From: Ettlia oleoabundans
Taxonomy: Eukaryota; Chlorophyta; Chlorophyceae; Chlamydomonadales
Assembly: GCA_019693395.1 (NCBI GenBank)
Contig: JAAMXP010000239.1
Coordinates: 51,160-115,159, forward strand
DNA: 64,000 nucleotides
Reading direction: 5' to 3'
The notes under the pieces were generated by a model. It did not search any database. It saw only the letters and a list, made by a program, of their open reading frames with translations, and was not told the DNA's origin. Position numbers and translations under genes: made by a program. Shown here piece after piece: positions 19,339 through 31,300 of this stretch. Numbering within the stretch: the stretch's first letter is position 1; each line of letters begins with the position of its first letter.

Positions 19339-21614
19339 TCACCAGGGCACCTCCTGCCCCTTGTAATCAAACCATCTGCCCTGCAGCTCGCTGTCATCCC
19401 TCTCCAACACCTTCAGCAGCCCTGCATGATACGCAGTCAATTGAACACTACTCAGCGGACTAAGTGCTCCTGTGCAGCAGACTGCACAGTCGACAACCGA
19501 GCTAAGCGAGGCGTGCAAATGCTACGTAAAAGGGACAGGGCATCCCTTCGGGTGTTGCTCGCTGGATACAGGCAGTAGCATACCCGGTGACACTGGTACG
19601 GCACTGGAATACCAAGAATGGGCATTCCCCATATCAGTGCACGTGGATGGCCTGCTCACTTACCTTGGACGCAGGTCTCTGTGTCAATCAGGCCCCCCCA
19701 ACCCGTCATGTCTGTGCTGACATACCCTGCAGCTCAAACCCACACACACAAAAGCACAGATGGGCTGCTGACATACCCCGCAGCTCAATCCAAACACACA
19801 CATGTACAGATGGGCAGGCAAGAGTACAATGCCCTGTGGGGGCCGTGGGATGCCCAGAAAGCCGGCCAAGGCGCCGCCATGACTCCAGCATGAGAGTTAC
19901 AGCATAAGAGTTGCAGCATAGGAGTCAATGGTGCACCTGGGTGCAGCAGCACACAGGTAACTCCATCCTCTGCTAGGTCAATGGACAGGCTCTTGTTACC
20001 TGCAGGGCACGGCACAGCATGGAGAAGGACAGATTGGCATGATGAAGCACGGAGAAGTGTGTCACAGCATAGCATTGCAAAGCACGAGGCAATAGCTGTC
20101 TAAATCAACTCCTACTGTCGCCACTATATCTGGGAAGCAGGCCCAGCACCCAAAAAGCACCACAGCCTGGTCAAACAGCACAGTGGGTAGCGCCCACCTA
20201 TGTTCAGTGCTGCCTTGCTGGCTCGGTAAGCATAGTCACTGCCGCTGCCGTTGTCATGCACGCTGCCCATCTGCAGGGGGACACAGCATGACACAGCATG
20301 ACAACAGCTGATTAGCAGGACAGCAGTGGTGCATGGTGCAAGAGGACATATGGCACCTCAGTCCATCTGCAATGGACACGTAGATACTGACCCATACAGG
20401 CAGGCAAAGCATGACCACAGGTGGAGGGCACGGCAAGAACGGCACGGCCAGAACGGCAATCATGGCTATGGCAGCACAGGTCAGCAGTACTGCTGCGCAT
20501 CAGCGTGAATAGCGTCGCAGCAGTACAAGCAATGCAGATAGGCGGTACTGTACCGCTCGCCTTGGAGGTCATGTTGGCCACGATGCTGCCGCCGCCGCTA
20601 CCTCGCCCCAGCACGCCCTGCCGATGCAGCTGCTGGGTGACCAGCAGCGGGCCTGCAGATCATCCGGATGGAAGCGAGCACGCGTAAATGGGGTCGCTTC
20701 AGCACAGACTTCCAAACATGGAGACATGGAGTGGCAGGCAGGCAAGAAGCTGGGTGTTTAAGGGAGCAGACAGGCAGGCTAGTAGGCGTTCGCTTGCGAG
20801 TGCCACTATCAAGTTACATAGCCCATGCATCAACAACCATATGCCTGCCAATCCAGTGCAGCTTCGGCAACACACGGTCTCTCTTACCAACGGTGTTGAC
20901 GGTGAAGCAGTTCAGCATGTCATGTGCTGTCACTTCGTGTAGACCTTTCCACCCATCTGTGACGCCCGCATTGTTGACCAAAAGCTGCAGAAAGGCTTGG
21001 AGTGGCCGCTTGACAGATCAGCTGCGTGCAAGTGAACAACATGCAATGGCAGCAGCTGGGGCCATTAGGGGCCGTCCCGATAAGCAATGACTCCCACTCT
21101 TTAGGATGCAAATAGGATGCAATATCCTGCAAAGTGCCAGCAAGCTGCAACTACTCACATCCACGTGCGGAACCTTTGCCTTAATAGCTGCAGCCCAGTT
21201 CTCGATTGCATCCGGCGAGGCAACATCCAGTTGCATCACAGACAGCCGGCCCCCGCTGCCGTCTACAAGTCGCTGGAGGTCGTCTGCCTTGCTGGGTTGC
21301 CGAGCGGTGGCTATTACGCTGTTGCCTCGTGACAGCAATTGGCGCACGAGCTGCATATTTTCAAGAGAGCAGCGAACAAAGGTGTGGGTGACAGGAGTGG
21401 GTTGTGAGGCAGGTAGAGCCCTGGCCGCCAGCGGCGTGGCGGCAGCAGTGGCGGCGGCGGCAGGCACCTCAAAACCGATGCCCCGGTTTCCGCCAGTAAT
21501 CACGCAATTTATGTCTTCAAGTTTCATACTGGCTGCAGCGACGTGGAGCGCTCGTGGGCGGGTGCGCAGATGGACAGCGGGAGTCGGCCGAACAGTCCAG
21601 CCCCGGACTAGCAT
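19339..21614 (-). CDS. Short-chain dehydrogenase/reductase (SDR)
   Basis: Eight exons: 21614-21468, 21350-21159, 20984-20888, 20652-20561, 20270-20198, 19999-19937, 19726-19664 and 19421-19339; 810 nt, 269 aa. 'VITGGNRGIGFELVRQLL' is the nucleotide-binding G-rich loop, 'LDVASPDAIENW' the adenine-pocket Asp region, 'LLVNNAGVTDGW' the NNAG motif, 'IVANMTSKMGS' the catalytic Ser region, 'YAYRASKAAL' the YxxxK pair, and 'LHPGYVSTDMTG' plus 'WFDYKGQEVPW' the C-terminal part. It is an NAD(P)-dependent oxidoreductase related to C-factor/carbonyl-reductase-like SDRs; the substrate is unknown. The first 30 residues 'MLVRGWTVRPTPAVHLRTRP...' are Arg-rich and lack acids, like an organellar transit peptide. 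The exon 4 donor is GC. Confidence 0.87.
19715..19815 (-). repeat. Tandem duplication of a 3' splice site in the SDR gene
   Basis: Two head-to-tail copies of about 50 bp (19715-19765 and 19766-19815). The copy at 19715 contains the real acceptor CTGCAG before 'GYVSTDMTG'; in the other copy the same position reads CTGCGG, so the AG is lost. Confidence 0.75.
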
Positions 21615-21942
21615 GCCGTGCAACAGAACACAGATTGAGCGGCGGAAGGATATTCGTGAACCTCAGAGAACCGATTGTCCCGAGTTGGCCAGCCTGGCGC
21701 GGGCGGCCTGGGTGCCACTTGCACTGACGCGGCAGCTGGGCTCCCCGGTTCCTTCACAACCAATCAGCCCTGCGCGATCTTGCTTGACCTGCTCAGCTCA
21801 CAATATAACAGGTTCCAGTTGCAAACTGTAGATTGGACCAACAGCCATTAGGGTGCAGTGAATCAGTGCAGACAATTTCATCAGTACTCTCCAACTACCA
21901 AGCACGGAGACCGTTACTCCGGTTTTTTTTATTTCAACAACG
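21615..21942. other. SDR promoter / downstream gene 3' region
   Basis: 328 bp between the SDR start and the stop of the next minus-strand gene. No distinct feature seen. Confidence 0.45.
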
Positions 21943-23620
21943 TTAGTCGTCGTCATCATAGCCTTCCTCATCCTCATCAGAGCTTCTAGAGGCATCTGGC
22001 CAGATCATGGTCCCATCCAGCAGCTCTTCCACCACCAGCCTGAACCCCTCATCGTTCTTGCACCTATGCACGGCAAGCAAGAAGAACGAGCAAAAGGGTG
22101 GGTGTGCCACACAATATAAGGGGAAACGAATCTGAAAAGTGCTGTGCAAGCATATTGCACCAGAAACATGTACATGAACAAGCATTTAGTGCTGAATTTG
22201 CTGCTGTGGCGGTCCATATGGCAAGCGGTTGCTGCAACGTGCGCCATCTCACTCGGGGGGTGCTTCGTCATAGTCCCACGCCTCACCCTCCATCAAGTCT
22301 TCTGCAACATGCAGCACATACGACAAAGCCGCTTCCACACAACCGCCCTGCAGGGAAGCACACAAGAACCAATGGTGGCAGCAAATCCATCTCCTACTGC
22401 AAGGCAGGCTTAACCACAAGGAACATTGCAAGAACAGAAAAAGCAACAGCCACTTTCAACTCCAACAACATGGTTTGACACACACTGGCTTCCCCTCACT
22501 TTTTGCAGAAAGCACGTTTGGGCACTGTTGGACCAGTGCCCAGACTCCCAATTCCTTGATATGCGTTCCGGATATGGCGCCGCTCCGGAAATCAGCAAGA
22601 TTTCGATGGTGCCAAAGGCTTCCTTGTAGCCCTGAGGCAGCAACGCAGACAGACAGACAAATAGACGAACAAGCAGCTGTGAGCATTTTTGGGGAGCAGA
22701 TGCGGCAGGGAAGCCATGTACTGTGGTACTAGCAGCCGCAAGAAGGCATCAGCCAAAGCAGATGGGAACTCTCCAGCCACAGCGTCTGTTGGATTGGGTG
22801 AGCCGCACCTGAAGGAAGCTTTTGTACAGCCTGTTTCGCCTCACATATCTGGGCAGCAGCTTCAAGCTCATCGCATTGCACTCGTAATCTTGTAGCGCCC
22901 ACCGGGACAGCGGCTGAAACAAGAGGCATGAGGAGGACATGTGGACCCGGAAGGGGCTGCTCAGCGGACTCCCAGTTACTGCTTGAAACTTAGTGACTTT
23001 GTAAAACCGACTAGGCATTACAGTTGAAGCAATGACTTTGCGCAAAACAAAGAGCGCACATAGAAGCGTTATTACAAGTCCCATCTCTCTGTTCCCCTTG
23101 TAGCCAAACTGCCCACTCTGTTCTCCGCTGTCTATCAACTCACGTACGTTCTCGCTGGGTGAAATTTGCATCGGTGCAATGGTCGGAAAATAGCACAGCT
23201 ATCTTGCACCAAACGAAAAGATTTTGAACAACTGTCGGCAGCTGGGCATGCTGCGCCGCCACCAATAGCGAGCACATGGCAACTGGGCTTGCTGCAGGAG
23301 GCAGGAGGCATCAGCAGCAGCGACAATGACTGCAGCAGCTGGCAGGCTTCAAACCTCTGCAAGTTTGCAGCCATAATCATCTGGCTGGGCAACCGGGGCG
23401 AGATGAAGCCTCCAATACACTTGCCACATGAGCATCCATCCCCTCCTTCCTGCTCTGAGGAGGGATCTTCCTCCTTGCTTGTGCTGTGCGGAGCTTCCTC
23501 AGCTGGCGGTAGAGGTGGCACTGGCCTGCCGCGGAGCCCTGCTCCGCATGTAGGGTTCCGCGCGGGTCTGGTCGCCGCGGGAGCCTCACAAAGAGGCTCT
23601 CCGCGGCACTTGGGAGCCAT
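21943..23620 (-). CDS. Uncharacterised conserved protein with CxCGKC motif and acidic tail
   Basis: The first exon starts with ATG at 23620, 'MAPKCRGEPLCEAP', and reaches 'GCSCGKCIGGFISPR' near 23390. Secure later exons are 22913-22809, 22631-22500, 22347-22253 and 22063-21943. They give 'LKLLPRYVRRNRLYKSFLQG', 'YKEAFGTIEILLISG', 'GGCVEAALSYVLHVAEDL', 'CKNDEGFRLVVEELLDG' and an acidic end 'SSDEDEEGYDDDD'. The C-x-C-G-K-C-G-G-(F/W)-(I/L)-SPR element followed by 'YVRRN..YKSF..GY' recalls a family I know from fungal hypothetical and ankyrin-type proteins, but no function is known to me. The Cys triplet suggests metal binding (inference). One intermediate exon between 23390 and 22913 is unresolved, because the phases (2 versus 0) do not join directly. 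Confidence 0.5.
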
Positions 23621-24323
23621 GACTGGCAAGGTCTCGCCCACCGGGGGCGCACCCTAAGCTTAAGCCGTAGGCCCGGTGTTCTGACCGTTACAGCGATCCT
23701 ATAGAGGCTGATGTCGCTTACAAACCTGGGATTTGATTCTGCGCCCGACGCGAGATGTGCCAGGTGGCCAGGGCGCTGGCGGGGCTCCCAAAGCTGGCAA
23801 TGCACCTTGCATGAGCTCCTGTTGTGGTGAGGAGGTTTCGCAGCAGAGGTTTGGGGTATCAGCCTCAGCCGGCATTCAATACCGGCTGAAACAACATACA
23901 ATACTGGAATTTCCTCAAGTGCCGCTACTCAAGGTTACTTGGTGTTTGCTGGGAGCCTAAACAATGGAAAGCGCTGGACGGGAGAAGGAGAGCTAACATT
24001 AGGAGCAATATCAAGGGGAAGCGAACACGTGGGTCAAATATACGCTAGTCGATCAAACCGCTACAAAACTGCCCGGCTGGCTGTGCGACAGTGGGTGCAG
24101 CCGCCGCAAGCGAGTGTACAGATGCAGATGCGCATGAGGCAAAATTGAGGAGGGGAGGCACTAACACACTAGTCACGTTGCCGATTGTTGCGGCAGCGAA
24201 ATATGGGGATATTGGTGCGCAAGGGGGGCTCTACAGGCAGGCACATAGGTAATCCAGCAGGAAAGAGAGCACCTATCAAGCTCCAACCACATGCTGGGCG
24301 GCATGCCCTGCCGCTGAGTTGCC
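23621..24323. other. Intergenic region
   Basis: 703 bp between the start of the CxCGKC gene and the PEX11 stop, both on the minus strand. It should hold the promoter of the former and the 3' UTR of the latter. No coding or RNA feature recognised. Confidence 0.45.
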
Positions 24324-26418
24324 TCACGCCGTCTTAAGCGCAGCAGGCGCACGCTTGCGGCCCCAGCCAGAGAAAAGCGACGTCGGCACGCTGGGGTACA
24401 GCATGTAGCAGTTCATCACGCTGGCAATGACTCCCAAGGCGCCCACAGTGCGCGGCTTCCAGGGGCGCAGCTCCAGCAGGCCCATGGCCAAAGCAGCCTG
24501 CGCACAGGACATACACACAGGCAGATGCACTTAAACATCGATATAACAAATGCAGCAGCAGGTTCCCAGTAATCTCCCAATCTAGCATTTACAAGCAAGA
24601 ACTTCCAAATGTGTGCCCGCTAAGCTGCTCATACTACCAAGTGAGGCAGTAATGCCACCGCCGCCATGCAAGCCGCCCCCCCCACCCCAGGGCACCCCAC
24701 CCCACCTGGAAGCATGCGTGGATGAGGGTGATGAGGCGCTTGTTGAGCTCGGGTCGCGCCTTGTCCAGGCGAGCCTGGTAGTCCTCGCTGCTCTCGCCCG
24801 GCTGCCGCGCCGCCACCGCTGCAGCCAAGCAAGTTGGGGCGCCGCAACATTGGCACACAGACGGAATCATAAGCAGAAGATGGGCAAGCAGTGCAGCACA
24901 CTTCGCCACAACCATCCCAGCTCCCACTTGATTGATGTGCTGCCATATTGAAACTCCCGAAACCGGCATGCTACGCCCTTCCTGGTCTCCCGCAGAAGAC
25001 GCTTCTGCCTATTCACCGGCGATCACACCAGCCACGCCCAACCACAACAATGTGCGCACGCAATCACCACCACGACCCAGCCCCACCCGACACCATACAC
25101 ACCCAACCACCACCACGACCCAAACCCCTGCCTTACCTGCCAGCTCATAAAGCTCCAGCACAATGGTGCAGAGGCTGCCGCCAAACCAGCCGTACAACGA
25201 CACCTTCTGCGCACGGTCTGTCAGCGGCTTGTTGTTCATCAGGCCTGCCTGCAGCACAGGGGAACAATGGACACCACGATTCCCCTGATAAGTCCTGGGT
25301 GGCTTGAAAGGATGTAAGAATGGCAGGCGAGGCAAGGCATGCATGATGGGTTTTGACCCCGCGTATCTGCTGGTAACAGCCTGCAACCATGATTACCCAC
25401 TTACCTGCTGCACCCACACGACGTGGTCCGCGGCAAAGTAGATGCTCATGAGCAGCGGCTTGAGCTTGATCAGCACCTCAACCCACAGCGGCTTGCTGCC
25501 CAGGCCGGGGTTTTGAAGGATGGGGTTGAGCGCCTCTAGCGGCTGCAAATGCAAGAAAACAAAGGAGGGATAAATACTTGAGCCCTTGTCAAATTGGACA
25601 GCCAGGTGGGCAGGGCTAGGTCAAAAGTCAGGTGTTGCCGAGCAGGGAAGGTCATGTGCAAAAGCAGGGGAGGTAAGCTGTTTGCATTGGCATTCAAAAC
25701 CAAGCAGGATACCTGGACATCATACACGTAAACAGCAGGATGCTTGCTGAATTGGAGGAAATCACGACGGGGCAGGGGCCTCATATCGAGGCAGCAGGCA
25801 GGCAGGGTTCTCACCCGCATGATGCGGAAAACTTTGCGTGCAGTGGCCACAGAAGCCTGCACCTTCTTCACGTTACCAGGCTGGCCTGCCGCCACAAACA
25901 TGGCAGCATACTGCAGAAGAAAAGGGGTGGTTATGGCGTGAGAAGGGAGCGCTGGAGTTTGGGCAGGGCAGGGTTGACCGCGACTGGGCGGGAACAAGGG
26001 TGGAGGAATGGCAAGGCGGCAAGGTCGCCGAATGCAAGGCGTGGCGGTATCTACCTGCACAGCCGCCAGCAGCTTGTCGCGTCCATCTGACTTGTCCAGG
26101 AACTGCTGGAGCAACTGCAGGCACAAGCAAAAGGAGATGCTGCATCAGGTGGAGGCGGCGGTCGATGGCGGCAATGGAAAAGCGCGCCCATCACCCGGCA
26201 GGGTGCCGCCTTGCGGCAGTAACTTGGCCGGGCAAGAATGCGTCATGCAATGCAGAGTGGCAGCTTGCGGCGCTCCGCAAGCTTAAACAGGGCAAACCCG
26301 GGCTTCTGCAGCTGCCGGGGCAGACAGCTGCACGCATTATCTACTGTTCTGGGCACAGCAAGCCCGGGAAACAGGCGAGGGAGCGCCATCACACCTTGCC
26401 GTGAGTTTTCAGGTCCAT
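24324..26418 (-). CDS. PEX11: Peroxin-11 (PEX11), peroxisome proliferation protein
   Basis: Seven exons: 26418-26395, 26114-26055, 25910-25815, 25542-25405, 25248-25137, 24818-24706 and 24497-24324; 717 nt, 238 aa. 'LLQQFLDKSDGRDKLLAAVQ' is the PEX11 N-terminal signature (FL-x-KTDGRDKLLKL-x-QY), followed by 'VATARKVFRIMR' (S-x-SRKVFRLGK). The central part 'IYFAADHVVWVQQAG' and 'KVSLYGWFGGSLCTIVLELY' and the C-terminal hydrophobic stretch 'VGALGVIASVMNCYMLYP' fit membrane-associated segments. The N-terminal amphipathic helix curves and elongates peroxisomal membranes before fission. The basic tail 'GWGRKRAPAALKTA' has no dilysine motif. Length and all splice phases agree with the family, and it is divergent from the ankyrin gene. 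Confidence 0.9.
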
Positions 26419-26876
26419 TTCGGCGAGGGGAACCACGAAAGCCGTCTGAGACTATCTAAGTGACGGGACCTGAGACAAAATGAAAACGAGCGCGTTTCGG
26501 AACAAGGACAGTTGAAATGAGGCCGCCTGCTGACCTGTTGGCCGCGTCACCTCCTTGCCGTCCTGGAGACCAGCCTGCTGCAGCATACCGTGTGTTCAAT
26601 CACTTTCGTGTCCCTACCAAACTGGATACGCCGCACTAACAGGTCCGCCATTCCTGCATGAGTCGTCTGGCCGTCGCCCTGCTGTCGTGTCACTTGCATT
26701 TGATATGTTGCCTGTGCTGGGGTAATATCGCATCAGCTGTCCGCCAACCACCCCACCCTCCTCCTGCCCCGCCACCCGCCATCACCGCCAATGCCACAAC
26801 CGCAGGCTTCTGCCCCACGACTGCCATTCCCTGACGTGAGGGCCCCAAATCACTGGGCACAACGCTACTGAGACAC
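26419..26876. promoter_or_regulatory. Divergent promoter PEX11 / ankyrin gene
   Basis: 458 bp between two opposed start codons. No TATA-like or repeated element stands out. Confidence 0.45.
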
Positions 26877-27944
26877 ATGGGGCGCCCGTTTGACCTAGTC
26901 AACTCGCCAAGGGGCGCTGAGGAAACAGACAGCAGCTCGGAAGATGAGGGCGGCGACGAGGGCTGGATTGCTCCCCATGATGAGGACGAATGGGACGATC
27001 CCTCCGGGGGCGTTCTGTCGCAAGTGTTTGACGCAGCAGAGGCAGGCGATGCAGCAGGCCTAGCAGAATTGCTGCAGGACCTCTCAGTGTCCATTGACAC
27101 CCGGGTGAGCTGACTGGCGGGCGATGAAGGAAGCGGACGCGACTGCAGCCCAAACACATGACACACAGCTTGCAACAACTGGCTCCTGACCATCACCACT
27201 TCAACATCAGCATAGTGATAGTGACGCATGCTGCTCCTCATCTCTCACTGCAGGGTGCCGACAGTGACACCGCCATCCATCTGGCATCCTTGTACGGCCA
27301 CGCCAACTGCGTGCGGTTGCTGCTCGACAGCGGGGCACGGGCTGATGTGGCTGACGCTGACGGTGCATTGCCGCTCCACGACGCAGCAGGTGCGCTGTCC
27401 CACCTGCCCTCACACCAACCAGCAATCCCGCATGCGTGCATGCATTGGCTGGCCTGCGACATTTTAGCTGTCATTACCAGCTGTTGCAGGTCCTGCCACC
27501 GTGCATCACACTGTCAGCTTCTGTCCTTGCGAAAGGCTTAGGCTGTGTACTGTTTTGCTTGTGGGAAGGCACAGCCGGTAGAACAATCAGAGCCGCAAAT
27601 CTCATAAAGCATTCATTGCCCCTGCTTCTCCTGCAGCGGGAGGCTATCCTGACATTGTGGGAATGCTGCTGGACTCAGCCCCTGACACAATCGACCGTGG
27701 TGATAGCGAGGGAGACACCGCCGCCCACAACGCAGCTCGGGGCTCGCATGCTGAGGTGCTGGAGCTGCTTGTGGCCCGAGGCGCCGACATCACGCTACAG
27801 AATGATGACTTCAAGACACCTACGCAGCTGGCCGAGCGCGGGTCACGTGCTCGCCAAGTGCTGGAGGAGGCGGCGGCGCGAGCAGCAGCGGCGGCAGGGA
27901 CGGAGCGGCCGCAGACGGCACCACCCGCAGCTGAAGTGGCATAG
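26877..27944 (+). CDS. Small ankyrin-repeat protein
   Basis: Three exons: 26877-27104, 27254-27389 and 27637-27944, about 223 aa. The N-terminal quarter is acidic ('SSSEDEGGDEG'). At least three ankyrin repeats follow: 'TAIHLASLYGHANCVRLLLD', 'LPLHDAAAGGYPDIVGMLLD' and 'TAAHNAARGSHAEVLELLVA', each with the TPLHxAA-like and LL-x2-GA signatures. The C-terminus is Ala-rich. Ankyrin repeats bind partner proteins; no enzymatic domain is present, so the partner is unknown. It resembles small cytosolic or nuclear ankyrin proteins common in algae and plants. Confidence 0.85.
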
Positions 27945-28391
27945 CTGCACGCATGGATGCATTCAGACCCGGCAGCACCTGCTGGTTTGCAACCATGCTG
28001 CCCTTGCGACAACGCTTTGTACCCTTGGACAGCACAGCTTTCTTCTGTCCACAGTCCTGCTTGACACTGGGCCTTCCTTTTGCATGACCGCATTGACCAC
28101 ACTGAAACACCTTTAGGCTATACAGCTTTGTTGGTCCAACACAAGTATTTGCAACACTACAAAGGGTCTGGTTCAAGGGTTGGGATTGCAAGGCAAATTT
28201 CGACAACGTGTTGATGCAAGTTGGCAGAGCCTGGGCGGGAATTCTTTGTATCGCTGCAAAATATAACTCTCTTTGCTCTCACTGTGGTACATTCCTCCAA
28301 GTATGCACTCTGGTTCACGCTGCACACAAGCAGCAAAACAAGCAAGAAAATAAAATCTTTACGCACAGCGCTAACAGCCTGGATCCTGCGA
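27945..28391. other. Convergent 3' region ankyrin gene / ENT
   Basis: 447 bp between two stop codons; 3' UTRs. Nothing else recognised. Confidence 0.5.
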
Positions 28392-31300
28392 TTACGTTTC
28401 CACGCCGATGCTGCCAAACATGAGCAGGGCTGTGAGTGTGGCAACGGCCAGGCCCGCGAAGTGCGCTGCCTGGTATGCGATAGCCATAAGCCCAGCTGCT
28501 GCTCCCTTCAGCTGCATGGCAGCAGGGTTTCAACAAGCAGGGCAGGGACTTTGATTTACAATCAACAAACACCTGCATGCTTAGATTTGCAGTGCAGATG
28601 GCAGAAGGCTGCACAATGTTGATGGTGTTCTCTGAAGTCGCAGTTCAAAAGATACATAGCAGTGCGGCAATACAAGTAATTGAGTAATTGGCTCACATGT
28701 GAGGGCACCAGCCTAGGGGCTTGCTGCCAGGCTGAGGTGTTGATGTAGCCTCCCAGCAGCCACACCAGTGTGACAAAGAGGACTGCAGGAAGAAAGAAGG
28801 GGAGCTTACGAGGCACGACATGAGTGTGGGTGCACAGGCTGCAACCACCATTTGCCTCAGGTGCATGTAGAACAGCGAAACCCTGAAACCAGTTGGCGAG
28901 CAGCAGAGGCCCATACCATTGCGAACTCACCTACAGCCACGTCGCTGTGCAGGCGATCAGGGCTTTTCAGGTACAGCAGGAAGAGGGGCACACAGCCGAG
29001 CTTCAGGGAAGACAGCGCGAGCGGAGTGTAGGGAGACTGGGCTGCCAGGGGCTCCAGACGGGGCAGGAAGCGGCCCAGCACGTCGGCAAAGATGCGCACA
29101 AAGAAGATGACCTGCGGTGCAAACACCATCTGCGATTTAGAAAGGAGTTTGTAGGGGGTGGTGTCGCTGCTGGTTGCTGGTGAGCTGACGACCGTGTGCT
29201 GTGAGTGCAGTAGAAAACTAGGGGTGAAGGGCCGGGTGGAAGGCCATAGACTCCCTTCTATACAAGCTGTATGCAAAAAGGAGACCTGGGTACCAGAAAC
29301 AGGGCTTTTCCCAGCTGAGGGTAAAGCAGCAGTGCCTAGAGCTGGGCCTGCCAGCACTTGCCTTTGGCAAAGACTCCCCCAGCAGTCCAGATGTGGGAAC
29401 GTAGGTGAATAGCGGGAAGAGGATGAGGGCGATTGTACTGCTGACGCTGAGTGCCGCCAGTGGCGCCCACATTAGCTGGAAGGCCTGCCAGCTGGCGCTC
29501 TCGGTACCTGCGGCAGCGGCTGGTGTGTCTTTGTGCTGCTGGATAGGCGCTGAAGTGACAGCACTGGCATCTGCGTGGGCGTGCATGTCCAGGCGCGGGC
29601 CCTGCCCAGAGGCGTGGGCCCCTGCTCCAACTTCCCCACTCCGCAGTTTGAGGGCAGAGGGCCTCCCGGGGTTGCCAGCACCCCCTGCACCCGCTGGGGC
29701 AGAGGTGCTGGTAACTGCACAGGGCCGTTCTGACGCACGCTGCCCTCTTGAATCTTGCCGCTCCCACGCACTGACATGAGGGGCGTTGCCACCTTCCGCA
29801 GCTGCCGCAGCTGAAGCCTCTGCTGTGGTCTGAACCGCTGTGTCGCTCCAGTTCGGTTGCAAGGCGGGATCCACCTCAAGATCAGCTGCACAGCAGGCAC
29901 AGCAGGCACAACAGGTGCAGCAGGGATGTTGATGTTCGCAGCACAGCAGGTTCAGCTCGGGAACAGTGGGGGAAATGAAGCTGGAACACTTCAACGTGTG
30001 TAAGGCTCGTCAAGATCTGAGAGGTGCAGACACACGCTTGTCAACAGCTCAAAGTTGAACAAAGCTTGCACATGGTATGGCAGCGACATCATGACAAAGG
30101 GAGTAGCCACAGCAGTCATTGTTGTCAATAACAAGCCAGCGGGCAGGCAGGCGCTCACTTGAGAGGTAGGTTTGGTAGGGCTCCTGCAGCACACACATGC
30201 ATCAATTGCAAATGTTGGCGGGTTTCATGTAGTACACAGGTGTGAAGACACGCAGGTGCAGCGTGATCCAACGCAGCAAGCAAGCACAGGGAAGTCCCAT
30301 GGCATGGATGCTGTGCAGGGGAAGGCTCAGATATGCCGATCCATCTTTGCGGCGTGCACAGAGCGAGCCATTCTAGCGCCACGACCACAAGGCCCTTTGC
30401 TGCTCAATTGAAGCTGCACCAATGCTAGCATTGTAGGTGAACCTTTTCCAGTTGTTGTCTCACCAGCGAGTTGTATGCCACAAGCGGCGGCAGCGACCTC
30501 TGCTTCCACACGGTCGCAGCCAGCTGCTGCAGTTGCCCGCCCGCGCTCTCTCCCATCACTGCGCTGTCTGCCACGGTGCCGGAAGGAATGGGCGAGATGG
30601 GCGGAACGTGGGGTGAACGAGGCGTGCAGGGTAAGGGGGAAGAAAGTGGAGTGGCGTAATGTTCGCCTTCCTCTGTTGCCTCCTCAGCAGCTGTTGGAGC
30701 AGCAAGTCCCTGCCCCACCTCCAGCTGAAGCTGGTGCTGCTGCTCCAAAAGAGGTTCTGTCAGCTCCTGCGCGCATTGCAAAAGCCATACCAGCCTTTGG
30801 AGAAAACACAGCATGGCTAGGGTTACTGTACCTGAGCATTGTCAGTCAACCACAGGACTGCTGCGCCCATGCTGCGAGACACTGGTCACAGTTTTGGCCT
30901 CCCGATGGCGGGCATCCGGCCCTCCAACGGGCTGCCACACCAAGCCTGGAGCTTGGCAAGCGGGAGCTGACTAGCTGACAAACGCAGCGCGGGCGGGGTA
31001 GGGGCATTAGATGCAGGCCAGCTTGAGCTCAGCCCACACCAGCCCAGCACTCCCAGCCTAGGGACGAAGCAGCCTACCTGCTTGCCAGCATGTGTCTCAA
31101 TGGAGTCCCAATGGCGCAGTAGCAGGCTGGCTGTGGCCCACAAACCTCCAAGGATCACCAGAGCGATGGTTTCATACAGCAGGATCTGCAGGTAGCCAGC
31201 AAACCTCATGATTCAGCTCAGCAACGGCATTGGGGCGACCTGCCGAGTTTTGTGACTGGCACGCTAGCACAGATGGATGCCGTGCAGGTGATGGATGGCG

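Noticed and set aside
22645..22800. Exon candidate reading C-G-S-P-N-P-T-D-A-V-A-G in the CxCGKC gene
   Set aside because: Skipping it as intron joins 'YKSFLQ' to 'GYKEAFG' in phase, which fits the family pattern better.
30000..30158. Hydrophobic open frame following the 25-nt ENT exon
   Set aside because: Reading on meets a stop, while a GT donor at 30158 joins in frame to the next exon; treated as intron.
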